Shown piece by piece: positions 20,315 through 29,925 of a stretch of 64,000 bases of DNA; within the stretch, counting starts at the first letter, position 1; every line of letters starts with the position of its first letter. A program made the translations under genes and the position numbers. Below the pieces are notes generated by a model. The model saw only the letters and a list, made by a program, of their open reading frames with translations, searched no databases and was not told the DNA's origin. This stretch comes from Barnesiella viscericola DSM 18177 (lineage in GTDB: Bacteria; Bacteroidota; Bacteroidia; Bacteroidales; Barnesiellaceae), in the NCBI RefSeq assembly GCF_000512915.1, contig NZ_CP007034.1:1922001-1986000 (forward strand), in the 5' to 3' direction.

Positions 20315-21907
20315 ATGAAACGACTTTTTTTGATGATACTCCTGCTGGGTGTGACCGCAGGAGCAGTATGTGCGCAGGGCCAGAGCGAAGGCATGCGCAA
20401 GCTGAGTCTGGCCGATTTTGCCATAACGAACCTCTATGTCGATGAGGTCGACGAGAACAAACTGGTCGAGGACGCCATACGGGGCATGCTCGAGAAGCTC
20501 GACCCGCACTCCACCTATACGACTGCCGAGGAGACCAAGGAGATGAACGAACCGTTGCAGGGCAATTTCAGCGGCATCGGCATTCAGTTCAACATGAACA
20601 AAGACACGCTCTATGTCATACAGACCATCGTGGGCGGTCCCTCGGAGAAGGTGGGAATCCTGGCCGGCGACCGCATCATCACGGTGAACGACACGGTAAT
20701 CGCTGGTGTGAAAATGAAGAATACCGACATCATGAAGCGCCTGCGTGGCGAGGCCGGCACGGTGGTGCGGGTGAGTGTATTGCGCCGGGGCGTGAAGGAG
20801 CCCATCGAGTTTCGTATCGTGCGCGACAAGATTCCCATTTACAGCATCGATGCCTCCTATATGGCCGATAAGGAGACCGGCTACATACGGGTGAGCCGCT
20901 TTGCCGCCACTACCGACAAGGAGTTTGCCGACGCCTTGAAGGCCTTGAAGAAGCAGGGTATGAAGAATCTGATTGTCGATTTGCAGGGCAACGGAGGCGG
21001 GTATCTGGTGAGCGCCATTGCGATGGCCGACGAGTTTCTCGACGACGGGCAGTCGATTGTCTACACCGAGGGGCGCCGTTCGCCCCGCGACGATGCTTTT
21101 GCCACCAAGCAGGGGCTGTTCCAGAAGGGCAAACTCGTCCTGCTGGTCGATGAGAGTTCGGCCTCGGCCAGCGAAATCCTCTCGGGAGCCGTGCAGGACT
21201 GGGACCGCGGGGTAATCGTGGGGCGCCGCACCTTCGGCAAAGGTCTGGTGCAACGGCCTATCCCCTTCCCCGACGGATCGATGATACGCCTCACCGTAGC
21301 CCGCTATTACACGCCGGCAGGCCGCAGCATACAGAAACCCTACGACAAGGGTCACGAGGCCTATGAGCGGGAGTTGCTCGACCGTTTCAACCACGGGGAG
21401 CTCATCTATACCGACAGCATTCACTTCCCCGACTCGTTGCAGTACCAGACGTTGAAGAGCAAGCGTACCGTCTATGGCGGCGGAGGAATTATGCCCGACG
21501 TGTTCGTTCCGCTCGATACCACCATCTACACCGACTTTCACCGCGATCTGCTGGCCAAGGGGGTGTTGGGACAATATCCCGTGACCTACCTCGACGAGCA
21601 CCGCAAGGAGTTGACCGGCCACTATAAAAACGTAGAGCAGTTTGCCGAGGGTTTTGTGGTGACCGACGAGATGCTGGCCGACCTGTTGAAGATGGGTGAG
21701 GCCGAAAAGGTGAAATACAACGAAGAGCAATATCAGAAATCGCGTGCGCTCATCGCCTTGCAGGTAAAGGCGCTTATCGCTCGCGACCTGTTCGATACCA
21801 CGGCCTATTTCCGCATTATCAATCCCGAGAATGCCTCGTTCAGCAAAGCGATGGCGATTATCCACGACGACGCGGAATATAACCGGTTGCTCCAACCTCG
21901 GGAGTAG
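20315..21907 (+). CDS. S41-family C-terminal processing peptidase
   Basis: 530 aa from ATG 20315; a TTG four codons upstream is possible. Signal peptide MKRLFLMILLLGVTAGAVCAQ. PDZ domain about 75-160 (GIGIQFNMNKDTLYVIQTI, GILAGDRIITVNDTVI). Protease core: GYIRVSRFAATTDKEF, VDLQGNGGGYL, nucleophile Ser in DESSASASEILSGAV, and Lys in RTFGKGLVQ. It is predicted to trim or degrade periplasmic proteins. Third gene of the parE-coaD operon, closed by a long hairpin. Confidence 0.92.
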   Translation: MKRLFLMILLLGVTAGAVCAQGQSEGMRKLSLADFAITNLYVDEVDENKLVEDAIRGMLEKLDPHSTYTTAEETKEMNEPLQGNFSGIGIQFNMNKDTLYVIQTIVGGPSEKVGILAGDRIITVNDTVIAGVKMKNTDIMKRLRGEAGTVVRVSVLRRGVKEPIEFRIVRDKIPIYSIDASYMADKETGYIRVSRFAATTDKEFADALKALKKQGMKNLIVDLQGNGGGYLVSAIAMADEFLDDGQSIVYTEGRRSPRDDAFATKQGLFQKGKLVLLVDESSASASEILSGAVQDWDRGVIVGRRTFGKGLVQRPIPFPDGSMIRLTVARYYTPAGRSIQKPYDKGHEAYERELLDRFNHGELIYTDSIHFPDSLQYQTLKSKRTVYGGGGIMPDVFVPLDTTIYTDFHRDLLAKGVLGQYPVTYLDEHRKELTGHYKNVEQFAEGFVVTDEMLADLLKMGEAEKVKYNEEQYQKSRALIALQVKALIARDLFDTTAYFRIINPENASFSKAMAIIHDDAEYNRLLQPRE

Positions 21908-21931
21908 GTTGAGGAGGTGACGATATATAGT

Positions 21932-21969
21932 AGCAAGGGCTGCCCGAAATAAATCGGGCAGCCCTTGCT
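21932..21969. terminator. Hairpin between convergent genes
   Basis: Perfect 15-bp stem AGCAAGGGCTGCCCG / CGGGCAGCCCTTGCT with an 8-nt loop, between the S41 gene and the oppositely oriented M3 gene. There is no T run, so its terminator role is inferred from position. Confidence 0.65.
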
Positions 21970-21997
21970 GTATGATGGAGGGAAACTATCCTTGGGA

Positions 21998-24091
21998 TTA
22001 TTTCAGACCGCGGCTACGGAGCAGGGCTTCGGGGTTGGGGTCGGCTCCGCGGAATTGGCGGTAGAGCTTCATGGGATCTTCGCTGCCGCCCTTCTCGAGA
22101 ATGTTCTCACGGAAGGCTTTGGCGGTAGCCGGGTCGAAGATACCGTGTTCGATGAAGGCATCGAAGGCATCGGCATCGAGTACCTCGGCCCAGGTGTAGC
22201 TGTAATAGCCGGCACAGTAGTCGTTGGTGAAGATGTGCGAGAAGTAGGTGCTACGATAGCGGAAGGTAATCTCGTCGATGAGTCCGATGGACTGAGCTAC
22301 CTCTTTTTCAAACTGGCGCACGTCATACTCTTTGGCTTCGGTAATCTCGTGCCAGCGCATGTCGAGAATCGAGGCGGCAATCAACTCGGTGGTGATAAAG
22401 CCCTGGTTGAATTTCGAGGCGGCTTCGAGTTTCTCGATGAGCGAGTCGGGAATGACTTCGCCCGTCTGGTAGTGTTTGGCGTAGAGTTTAAGCACCTCGG
22501 GGTGAGTAGCCCAGTGTTCATTGATTTGCGAGGGGAGTTCCACAAAGTCGCGGGCCACGTTGGTACCGCTCACCGAGGGATAGTGGCAGCGGGTGAGCAT
22601 GCCATGCAGTGCGTGTCCGAACTCGTGGAAGAGGGTCTGTACCTCGTCGATGGTGAGCAGGGCAGGCGTGTCGCCGGTGGGTTTGGTAAAGTTGGCTACG
22701 TTGTAGACGATGGGGCGTACCTCGTTACCGTCCTGTACGTAGGCTTCGCGGAAGTTGTACATCCAGGCTCCCGACCGTTTGCTGGGGCGGGGGAAGTAGT
22801 CGGTATAGAACACGGCCAGGTGCTTGCCGTCGGCATCTTTCACCTCGAAGGCACGTACGTCGGGGTGGTAGACCGGTACATCTTTCAGCTCGGTGATGGT
22901 GATGCCGTAGAGCTTGTTGGCTACCATGAAGGCCCCTTCGCGCACGTTGTCGAGGCTGAAATAGGGTTTCAGCTCATCTTCGTTAAGGTCGTATTTGGCT
23001 TTGCGCACCTTCTCGGCATAGTACCACCAGTCCCAGGGAGCCAGCTTGAAGTTACCCCCTTCGGCATCGATGATTTTCTGCATGTCGGCCACCTCTTCCT
23101 TGGCCCGGGGAACGGCGGCGTCCCATACCCGTTTGAGCAGGTTGTTCACGTTCTCGTCGGTCTTGGCCATGCGGTCGTCGAGGGCAAAATCGGCATAGCT
23201 CTTGAAGCCCAGCAGATTGGCCTTTTTGAGGCGGAGGTTGACAATTTGCGAAACGATTTTCTTGTTGTCATATTCGTTGTCGTTGTCCCCTTTGCTGATA
23301 TAGGCTTTATAGACTTTTTCGCGCAAGGCCCGATTATCGGCATATTGCAGGAAGGGGATACGGCTGGGAGCGTCGAGGGTGAATACCCATTTGCCGGAGA
23401 GGTTGCGGGCGGCAGCTTCGTCGGCGGCAGCTGCAACGACAGCCTCGGGCAGACCGGCCAGGTCGGCCTTGTTGTCGATAACGAGCTGGAAGGCATTCGA
23501 TTCGGCCAGTGCATTGTCGCCAAACTGAATGGAGAGCATGGCCAGCTCTTTGTTGATTTCGCGCAACGAATCCTTGGCGGCTTCGGAGAGAAGGGCGCCG
23601 GCCCGCACGAAATCCTTGTAGTGGTTTTCGAGCACCTTCATCTGTTCGGTGTCGAGACCCTCGTTCTCGCGGTTGTCATATACGGTTTTGATGCGTTGGA
23701 ACAGTTTGTCGTTGAGCGAGATGTTATCGTAGTGTTCGGTCAGTTTGGGCGAAATCTCCTTGGCGATGGCTTGGAGCTCGTCGTTGGTATCGGCCTCGGT
23801 GAGGCTGCTGAAAATGAGGTTGATGCGGGAGAGCAGCAGGCCGCTGAATTCGAGCGGCTCGATGGTGTTCTTGAAGGTCGGAGCCTCGGGGTTGTTGACA
23901 ATCGCCTCGATTTCGGCGTTGTGTTGTTTAATGGCCTCCTCGAAGGCGGGCATATAGTGTTCGGTCTTGATTTGCTCGAAAGGCGGTACACCGAACGGAG
24001 TGTTAAACTTGCCGAGTAGAGGGTTCTCTTGTTGCTGATGGCATGAAATCATCATAAGAGCGGTTAATGATGTGACTAAAAGTTTTTTCAT
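21998..24091 (-). CDS. M3-family peptidyl-dipeptidase, lipoprotein
   Basis: 697 aa, related to Dcp/oligopeptidase A. Lipoprotein signal (ALMMISCHQQQ). Zinc site in QTLFHEFGHALHGML (HExxH) with the third ligand Glu in the following helix (SGTNVARDFVELPSQINEHW). The C-terminal FTNDYCAGYYSYTWAEVLDAD is a family signature. It removes dipeptides from peptide C-termini. Lipidation suggests a periplasm-facing envelope form. Last gene of a minus-strand operon, 29 bp after the exonuclease-family gene. Confidence 0.93.
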   Translation of the reverse strand: MKKLLVTSLTALMMISCHQQQENPLLGKFNTPFGVPPFEQIKTEHYMPAFEEAIKQHNAEIEAIVNNPEAPTFKNTIEPLEFSGLLLSRINLIFSSLTEADTNDELQAIAKEISPKLTEHYDNISLNDKLFQRIKTVYDNRENEGLDTEQMKVLENHYKDFVRAGALLSEAAKDSLREINKELAMLSIQFGDNALAESNAFQLVIDNKADLAGLPEAVVAAAADEAAARNLSGKWVFTLDAPSRIPFLQYADNRALREKVYKAYISKGDNDNEYDNKKIVSQIVNLRLKKANLLGFKSYADFALDDRMAKTDENVNNLLKRVWDAAVPRAKEEVADMQKIIDAEGGNFKLAPWDWWYYAEKVRKAKYDLNEDELKPYFSLDNVREGAFMVANKLYGITITELKDVPVYHPDVRAFEVKDADGKHLAVFYTDYFPRPSKRSGAWMYNFREAYVQDGNEVRPIVYNVANFTKPTGDTPALLTIDEVQTLFHEFGHALHGMLTRCHYPSVSGTNVARDFVELPSQINEHWATHPEVLKLYAKHYQTGEVIPDSLIEKLEAASKFNQGFITTELIAASILDMRWHEITEAKEYDVRQFEKEVAQSIGLIDEITFRYRSTYFSHIFTNDYCAGYYSYTWAEVLDADAFDAFIEHGIFDPATAKAFRENILEKGGSEDPMKLYRQFRGADPNPEALLRSRGLK

Positions 24092-24120
24092 GTGTTTATA
24101 ATATTACTGTGTTAATGTAT

Positions 24121-25191
24121 TCAGGCGGGAGGCTCCCACACAAAGCGGGTGAGGAGCGGGTAGTGGTCGGAACTCTTGCATCGCAGTCGTTGCAGCCAGC
24201 GGGCCTCCATGTCGCCCCGGTAGAGAATGTGGTCGATGCGGAACCAAAACCGGTTGGCGTGATAGGTGATGCCGGGGCCCAGGGCCAGCTCGTTGTAGGC
24301 GTTGCGGAATCCCATGCGACGGAACCGGCGCACGGCATAAGATAGAGGGGAGTCGTTGAAGTCGCCGCAGACGATTACGTTGCCCGGAATATCCTCTATC
24401 CGTTCGGCGGTGAGGTCGGCTTGCTTGTTGCGGGCGCGGGCTGCGTTGATGAGTTTGGAGAGCAGGAGCTCCTTTACCTCGTCGATAGAGTTGGTCGAAG
24501 GGTGAGCCGTTATTTCGTGGTAGAGCTCCTTGTCGGTCTGGGTCAGCCCGATAGACTCCATGTGCTGGTTGATGATCGTGACTTCGTGCCCTTCGATCTG
24601 TACTCGATAAGCCGCAAAGGCGCTCGATTCGGAATAGACGGTATCGAAGAGCAGTTCGGCCGGATATTTCGAGAGGAAATTCATGTTCAGGCTCGTGGGT
24701 ATGCGATAGGGGTATATTGCGTGAATACTGTCGATTTGGGCTTCCGATATTTTCAGTCCGCGATTGGGTGAGGCCAGTTCGGGGCTTTCTTGCAGGCACA
24801 CCAGATCGGCATTCTGTTTGAGCAGGAGCGAGAGGGTGCGGTTTTGTGACGTCCCTTTCCCTTCGTGGTCGAGCATGTGGTAGACGTTGTAGGTCATGAG
24901 GGTGAATCCCGGTTGGCTGTTGTCGGGAGCTTTGGGCTTGTGTATGGGGCAATAGCGGGCTATTCCCCCCCACGAGAGAATGAGTGCCGCTGCGGGAACC
25001 CATATGTAACGGGGGTTATAAGCCAGCCATACGAAGAGGAAGGCGACGCATACAAACAGGTTAATCGGGAACAGCAATTCGAGCAGTATGCCTATGCGGG
25101 TGGGGCAATAGGCCGAGTAGGCTCCCATAATGAGGAGTACTCCCCATAATGTATTGATGATTAATAGTATAACCTTGACAATATGTTTCAT
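24121..25191 (-). CDS. Endonuclease/exonuclease/phosphatase-family membrane protein
   Basis: 356 aa. Three hydrophobic segments at about 5-25, 38-58 and 65-82 precede an EEP domain with LMTYNVYHM (Asn), LVCLQES (Glu), VCGDFNDSP (Asp/Asn) and the final SDHYPLLTRF (His). These are the Mg2+ and catalytic residues of a phosphodiesterase or nuclease fold. The membrane anchor suggests a phospholipid or extracytoplasmic substrate; the exact substrate is unknown. It follows a rhomboid gene with a 7-bp gap. Confidence 0.88.
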   Translation of the reverse strand: MKHIVKVILLIINTLWGVLLIMGAYSAYCPTRIGILLELLFPINLFVCVAFLFVWLAYNPRYIWVPAAALILSWGGIARYCPIHKPKAPDNSQPGFTLMTYNVYHMLDHEGKGTSQNRTLSLLLKQNADLVCLQESPELASPNRGLKISEAQIDSIHAIYPYRIPTSLNMNFLSKYPAELLFDTVYSESSAFAAYRVQIEGHEVTIINQHMESIGLTQTDKELYHEITAHPSTNSIDEVKELLLSKLINAARARNKQADLTAERIEDIPGNVIVCGDFNDSPLSYAVRRFRRMGFRNAYNELALGPGITYHANRFWFRIDHILYRGDMEARWLQRLRCKSSDHYPLLTRFVWEPPA

Positions 25192-25198
25192 ATTCCGG

Positions 25199-26104
25199 TC
25201 ATTTTTTACCGGCCTCGAAGAGGCGTTTTTTCTCCTCGGCAGTCAACGAGGTGTATCCCGACTGTTTTATCTTGTCGAGAATGGCGTCGATTTCGTCGCT
25301 CTCCCGTTTCTTGCGGGCCCGGTACTCCATGTCGGTCTCGGGTCGTGCCGAAGCTCGGTAATTGGCTCGGGCCGAGGGTCGTTTCACCCGAATGCGGGGT
25401 CGGGGTTTACAGGCCGTGACAAGGCGGTCGATCAGTCGGTTGAGGGGAGCCGTCAGGTCCTTTCCCTTCTCCCAACGGACAATGAACCAGTAGCCCAGCA
25501 AGGCGCCACCCAGGTGGGCGATGTGTCCGCCACCATTGGCCGAGGTAACGCTGAGCAGGTCGATGAGAATCGTGACGATAGCAATATATTTCAGTGAGAT
25601 GGCTCCCAGGAAGAGCAGGTTGATTTTATAGTCGGGCATGCGGAATGCCGTGGCTACGACAATGGCGATAATCGAGGCCGAGGCTCCGCACATGAGTCCC
25701 TGTTTTCCCTCGAAATAGGGGAAGAGGTTGTAGGCCAGCAGGTAAAGCAATCCGCCGGCAATACCGCCCCACAGGTATAAGCCCACCATCTGTTTCTCAC
25801 CGAAGGCCATGAGGAATATCTGTCCGAACCAGTAGAGCCACAGCATGTTGAACAAGATGTGCCACACGTCGTAGTGGACAAACATGTAGGTGAGCAGGGT
25901 CCACGGGTGTGTGATGAACTCGTAGGGATCGGAAGGCATCTCGATGTAGGGGAGTATCACCGAGAGGTCGAGGTTGAACAGCAGGAACACAACCCCCGTC
26001 AGCCGCAGCAACAGGAATATCGCTACGTTGATATAGATGAATTTCAGCAATATCGACCCTCGGTTGAATTGCTGTTTGAGGTTGTCAAAGATAGAAGCCG
26101 CCAC
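25199..26104 (-). CDS. Rhomboid-family intramembrane serine protease (second of pair)
   Basis: 301 aa. Six hydrophobic segments within about 20-210. Rhomboid hallmarks: YMFVHYDVWHILFNMLWLY, catalytic Ser in MCGASASIIAIV (GxSx) and His in GGGHIAHLGGALLGYW. The cytosolic tail (about 225-301) is highly charged and ends in a short helical KKRESDEIDAILDKIKQSGY motif seen in Bacteroidota rhomboids. It cleaves membrane-protein substrates within the bilayer. Its start overlaps the end of the first rhomboid by 20 bp. Confidence 0.9.
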   Translation of the reverse strand: MAASIFDNLKQQFNRGSILLKFIYINVAIFLLLRLTGVVFLLFNLDLSVILPYIEMPSDPYEFITHPWTLLTYMFVHYDVWHILFNMLWLYWFGQIFLMAFGEKQMVGLYLWGGIAGGLLYLLAYNLFPYFEGKQGLMCGASASIIAIVVATAFRMPDYKINLLFLGAISLKYIAIVTILIDLLSVTSANGGGHIAHLGGALLGYWFIVRWEKGKDLTAPLNRLIDRLVTACKPRPRIRVKRPSARANYRASARPETDMEYRARKKRESDEIDAILDKIKQSGYTSLTAEEKKRLFEAGKK

Positions 26105-26783
26105 CGCCTATTCCTTTCTTTTTCCAATAGCGAATGAGGAAGAATCCGAACAGCATGCCTCCCAGGTGGGCAAAGTGAGCTACACCGCTCATGGTGCCGC
26201 TGATGCCGAACAGCAATTCGAGGAGACCGTAGAAGATGACAAAATATTTAGCCTTGATGGGAATGGGGATAAATATAATGAAGAGCGGGGCATTGGGGAA
26301 CAGCATACCGAAAGCCAGCAGGATACCGAAGGCGGCACCCGAGGCTCCCACGGTGATAAACTGGTTGAGCAGCATCGAGGTCTGCTCCCAACCCAGTTGG
26401 GCGACGGTAGCGTTGATGGCCGAGTGCAGATCGAAATACCAGGCCATCTCCTGTACCAGACCGGCGCCGATGCCCGTGGTGAGGTAGTAGAAGAGGAATC
26501 GTTTGCCCCCCCACACCATTTCGAGCGTGCGCCCGAACATGAAGACCGAGAACATGTTGAAGAAGATGTGTCCGAAACTGCTCGTGTCGTGAAGAAACAT
26601 GTAGGTTACCAGCTGAATCACGTTGAAGTCGTCGGCCTCGATGTAGTGTAGTCCCAACAGATAGTTCAGGTCTATACCGGCGATCTTGGGGAGTGTCAAT
26701 GCCGCCAGCCACACAATGAAGTTGATGATGATAATGTTGAGTGTAACGGGCGGTATCGATCCGAAAAAAGATCTGTTTTGCAT
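26085..26783 (-). CDS. Rhomboid-family intramembrane serine protease (first of pair)
   Basis: 232 aa from ATG 26783 (MQNRSFFGSIPPVT); the frame is open 37 codons upstream, but that part holds the promoter. Six membrane segments. Motifs are TYMFLHDTSSFGHIFFNMFS, catalytic Ser in ITVGASGAAFGIL, and His in GVAHFAHLGGMLFGFF. It ends in KKKGIGGGGFYL. Longer loops set it apart from its neighbour, so the pair probably has different substrates. Confidence 0.9.
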   Translation of the reverse strand: MQNRSFFGSIPPVTLNIIIINFIVWLAALTLPKIAGIDLNYLLGLHYIEADDFNVIQLVTYMFLHDTSSFGHIFFNMFSVFMFGRTLEMVWGGKRFLFYYLTTGIGAGLVQEMAWYFDLHSAINATVAQLGWEQTSMLLNQFITVGASGAAFGILLAFGMLFPNAPLFIIFIPIPIKAKYFVIFYGLLELLFGISGTMSGVAHFAHLGGMLFGFFLIRYWKKKGIGGGGFYL

Positions 26784-26862
26784 AAATAATACTCTTTTTC
26801 TTAGAGGGGATAATTGTCTTGAAATCCAAGACATATAACAGATTATCCCTTGATTTTGCGAA

Positions 26863-26895
26863 CAAAAATAGTGATTTTTCAAGGATTTACTCAAA
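26863..26895 (-). promoter_or_regulatory. Promoter of the rhomboid operon
   Basis: -7 TATTTTTG (26863-26870) and -33 TTTG (26892-26895) on the minus strand with a 21-nt spacer. The leader is about 70 nt. It supports the start at 26783. Confidence 0.7.
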
Positions 26896-26951
26896 TAAGG
26901 GTGAGATATATTATAAAATAGCGACTTTTATTATATTTTTTTACTTTATTG

Positions 26952-26983
26952 TTTGCACCGTTTCATTTTAATATTTACATTTG
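26952..26983 (+). promoter_or_regulatory. Promoter of the HU gene
   Basis: -33 TTTG at 26952-26955, 20-nt spacer, -7 TACATTTG at 26976-26983. Confidence 0.75.
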
Positions 26984-27035
26984 CCGTGCTGCTCTTCATG
27001 GAGATTAATTTACTTAACTTTAAATTATACACGTT

Positions 27036-27308
27036 ATGAACAAGACTGAACTAATCAATGCTATGGCCGAAAAAGCCGGTTTGAGCAAAGTTGATGCAAA
27101 AAAGGCATTGGACGCTTTTGTAGAAGCAGTTTCGGAATCACTCGTTAAAGGGGACAAAGTGGCTCTTATTGGTTTTGGAACTTTTGGCGTTGCAGAAAAA
27201 GCTGCTCGCACCGGTATCAACCCGGCTACTAAACAAAAAATCACGATCGCTGCTAAGAAAGTGGTTAAATTCAAAGCTGGTGCTGAGTTGGCCGACCGAG
27301 TAAAATAA
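27036..27308 (+). CDS. HU-family DNA-binding protein
   Basis: 90 aa, standard length. MNKTELINAMAEKAGLSKVD opens the helical dimerisation part; ALIGFGTFGVAEKAARTGIN-P starts the beta arms that insert the DNA-bending proline. It ends KFKAGAELADRVK. HU compacts and bends DNA. The gene is monocistronic, with a strong promoter and terminator and codon use typical of high expression. Bacteroidota carry several paralogues, so no specific symbol is given. Confidence 0.93.
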   Translation: MNKTELINAMAEKAGLSKVDAKKALDAFVEAVSESLVKGDKVALIGFGTFGVAEKAARTGINPATKQKITIAAKKVVKFKAGAELADRVK

Positions 27309-27330
27309 AGAAGTTATTTTATGGCAGCAT

Positions 27331-27366
27331 AAAAAAAGAGGGACTCATCGAGTCTCTCTTTTTTTG
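27331..27366 (+). terminator. Terminator of the HU gene
   Basis: A-run, 10-bp stem AGAGGGACTC / GAGTCTCTCT (one G-T pair), 3-nt loop, long T run. The 165 bp after it (27367-27530) show nothing recognisable. Confidence 0.85.
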
Positions 27367-27530
27367 TTTCATAGGCTGTGAATGGGCTGGCAGTTCATGG
27401 AGTTGCACAGACCGAATAGGCGGTGAGTAGCAGAGGTAGTGCCAACGCTTTTGAGGGAGGACAAGGTAACTTGCAAGGGGCGAGCCTTTATACCCTTCGA
27501 GTGTAAGGTGAACAAGCGGACGACAGCGCC

Positions 27531-29681
27531 TTACAATTCGATTTTCTTTTTACGGTTGCGGTGGGTCCACCGTTTTTTGTAAGCAATGAGTTGCCTGAAA
27601 ATCTTTTCGATACCCAGTATGTCGGTGTGGCTGAGCATATCGTGCGACAAAGGTTCTACAAACGAGGCCGGAGCCGGTTCGGCAGTACCGAACTGTTCGG
27701 GGTAGAGCACAATGAGGTTGTTGTTGGCAAAATATTTGGAGAGGAACGACGGTATGTGGTCGGCGTCGGCATTGAACGATACCGAGGTAGGTCGGGCACT
27801 CACCACGATGAAGAGGTCGTCGTCGAGTACCACGTTGGCCAGCAGCAGAAAGTCGTCCCAGCTTTCGAGCTTCTCAAACTCGTTGCGAATGTTGTACCGG
27901 CCCGCTCTCAACCGGGCTTTCAGGTAGGGAATGGTTTCGGGATAGGCATAGAATATGGCGCGGCAGCCAATCTGCTTGGCCATGTTGGCCACCCGGTCTA
28001 TCCAGCGGGCAAAGCCTGTTTCGTATTCGGCTTTGCGGGGCACGGCAATGACGATGCGGGTAACGGTGTTGATGGGATTGACACACTTCGAGATGAGAAT
28101 CATCTTGTTGGTATTCTTCAACAGCGACTCGATTTTGGCGCCGAAGAAGGTGTCGACAATGTTGGCCTTGTGGTGCAGACCCAATACCACCTCGGTGATG
28201 TTCCGCTCCTTCATCGTGTGGATAATGCCGCTGGTGATGTTCATGTCGTACCGGGCGATGGGTATCAGCTTCGTGTCGGCCGACGAGGCCACCTTACCGG
28301 CAAATTCGAGAATCGATTGCGAACGGTAGTTGCTCGTCTTGCTGTCGTCGGTCACATGCAGCGCATACAGGGGCGACCGCCGTTGGGGCGATTTGAGTAG
28401 CAGCGCCAGGTTGATGAGGTTCTCGATGGTGCTGGGATTGGCGATGGGGATAAGAATCTGTTCGCTCTGCACGGACGATTTGGAGGTGGGCGGTTCGTTG
28501 TTCTGCATGGCGACCACCATTTGCCGGGCGGCCTTCTCGGTCACCAGCGTGCTGATGATGCAGGTGACCAGAATCATCACGATTGTACCGTTGAGTATCT
28601 CGTCGTTGAAGAGTCCGATGTTGTGCCCGATGATGACAGCGGCCAGTGTCGCCGCGGCCTGGGCGTTGCTCAACCCGAAGATGAGGTTGCGGTCGATCTT
28701 GGTCATGTGGCAAGTCTTCTGGGTGAGCCAGGCGGCCAGCCATTTGCAGAGGGTAGCCACTATCGACATGTTGGCTGCCACGATAATCGTTTCGGTATTT
28801 TTGACCACCCGCAGGTCGATGAGCATTCCCACGCCGATGAGGAAATAGGGAATGAAGAGGGCGTTGCCCACAAATTCGAGTCGGTTCATCAACGGCGATA
28901 CGTTGGGAATGAACCGGTTCAGGACGATGCCCGCGAAGAAGGCGCCCAAGATGGCTTCCAGTCCGATGACTTGTGCCATGTAGGAGGCGAGAAAGACAAG
29001 GGCCAGAATGAAGATAAACTGGGTGATGTTGTCGTTGTAGTTTTTGAAAAACCAGCGCGTGAGCCGTGGATAGATGTAGAGTATGGCCACGCTGTAAATG
29101 ATGATGTTCACCGTCAGCCTCAGCCAGAAGAATTCGGTGAGGTCGCCCCGTACCATACCGGCAATCACGGCCAAGATGATGAGGGCTCCCAGCACGGTGA
29201 AGATGGTACCGGCAATAGTGACCGGCACGGCTCGGGTGCGCGAGATGCCATACCGGCTGATGATGGGGTAGGCAATGAGCGTGTGCGAGGCATACATGCT
29301 GGCCAGTAGTATCGAGGTCATGAGGTTGAGGTGCAGGGTATAATAGCTGATAACCGTTCCTAAAATCATGGGAATGAGGAAGGTGTATAGCCCGAAGATG
29401 ACGCCGTCTTTCCGGCTCTTCTTGAAGTCGTTCATGTCGATTTCGAGACCGGCCAGGAACATGAGGTAGAGAATACCCACGTTGCCGAATATCTCGAAAC
29501 TGCTGTCACGGGCCAGCAGGTTGAGCCCGTTGGGACCGATGATGACACCGGCGATGATGAGCCCGATGATGTGGGGCACCCGTATGCGATTCAGTAATAT
29601 GGGCGCAAGCAAGATGATTACCAGTACGATGAAGAAAATCAATACCGGATTCTCTATCGGTAGAGTCGAGAAGAAGCTCAT
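27531..29681 (-). CDS. Cation:proton antiporter (CPA2 type) with C-terminal USP-like domains
   Basis: 716 aa from ATG 29681; the upstream open frame contains the promoter. About twelve membrane segments (about 8-420) form a Na+/H+ exchanger fold. Seen in it are RVPHIIGLIIAGVIIGPNGL, LYLMFLAGLEIDMNDFKK and GLEAILGAFFAGIVLNRFIP, all typical of CPA2/KefB-like proteins. The cytosolic half (about 450-716) resembles tandem universal-stress-protein domains (SEQILIPIANPSTIENLINL, VVLGLHHKANIVD) rather than a RCK/TrkA domain. It likely handles Na+ or K+ exchange against protons under nucleotide or stress control. Confidence 0.88.
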   Translation of the reverse strand: MSFFSTLPIENPVLIFFIVLVIILLAPILLNRIRVPHIIGLIIAGVIIGPNGLNLLARDSSFEIFGNVGILYLMFLAGLEIDMNDFKKSRKDGVIFGLYTFLIPMILGTVISYYTLHLNLMTSILLASMYASHTLIAYPIISRYGISRTRAVPVTIAGTIFTVLGALIILAVIAGMVRGDLTEFFWLRLTVNIIIYSVAILYIYPRLTRWFFKNYNDNITQFIFILALVFLASYMAQVIGLEAILGAFFAGIVLNRFIPNVSPLMNRLEFVGNALFIPYFLIGVGMLIDLRVVKNTETIIVAANMSIVATLCKWLAAWLTQKTCHMTKIDRNLIFGLSNAQAAATLAAVIIGHNIGLFNDEILNGTIVMILVTCIISTLVTEKAARQMVVAMQNNEPPTSKSSVQSEQILIPIANPSTIENLINLALLLKSPQRRSPLYALHVTDDSKTSNYRSQSILEFAGKVASSADTKLIPIARYDMNITSGIIHTMKERNITEVVLGLHHKANIVDTFFGAKIESLLKNTNKMILISKCVNPINTVTRIVIAVPRKAEYETGFARWIDRVANMAKQIGCRAIFYAYPETIPYLKARLRAGRYNIRNEFEKLESWDDFLLLANVVLDDDLFIVVSARPTSVSFNADADHIPSFLSKYFANNNLIVLYPEQFGTAEPAPASFVEPLSHDMLSHTDILGIEKIFRQLIAYKKRWTHRNRKKKIEL

Positions 29682-29724
29682 AACCTCATTCGGTTTAATG
29701 GTAATTGAAACTGTAAATTTGCAA

Positions 29725-29755
29725 CAAAAATACAAATAAAAGTTCGCTCTTGCAA
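29725..29755 (-). promoter_or_regulatory. Promoter of the antiporter gene
   Basis: -7 TATTTTTG (29725-29732) on the minus strand with TTG about 20 nt upstream (29753-29755). Leader of about 40 nt. Confidence 0.55.
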
Positions 29756-29854
29756 GCCAAAACGCCCCTTCCGTATCCAATATGTGACAATGACCAAAAA
29801 ACGGCAAGAAGAATATAATTATTTCGTTTTGATATGATTTCGTTGAAATAGTTG

Positions 29855-29862
29855 TATATTTG
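29855..29862 (+). promoter_or_regulatory. -7 element of asd
   Basis: TATATTTG; a TTTG at 29828-29831 is 23 nt upstream, slightly long for a -33 box. The leader is about 57 nt. Confidence 0.55.
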
Positions 29863-29925
29863 CACCACTTTTTTAGAGAATAGGGGTAAACCCGATTTTG
29901 GAATGTAAATTAGAAAAGAAAGAAG

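Noticed and set aside
21965-24019. 684-codon plus frame opposite the M3 peptidase
   Set aside because: The M3 zinc motif and lipoprotein signal are on the minus strand; the plus frame is repetitive Val/Gly/Glu without motifs.
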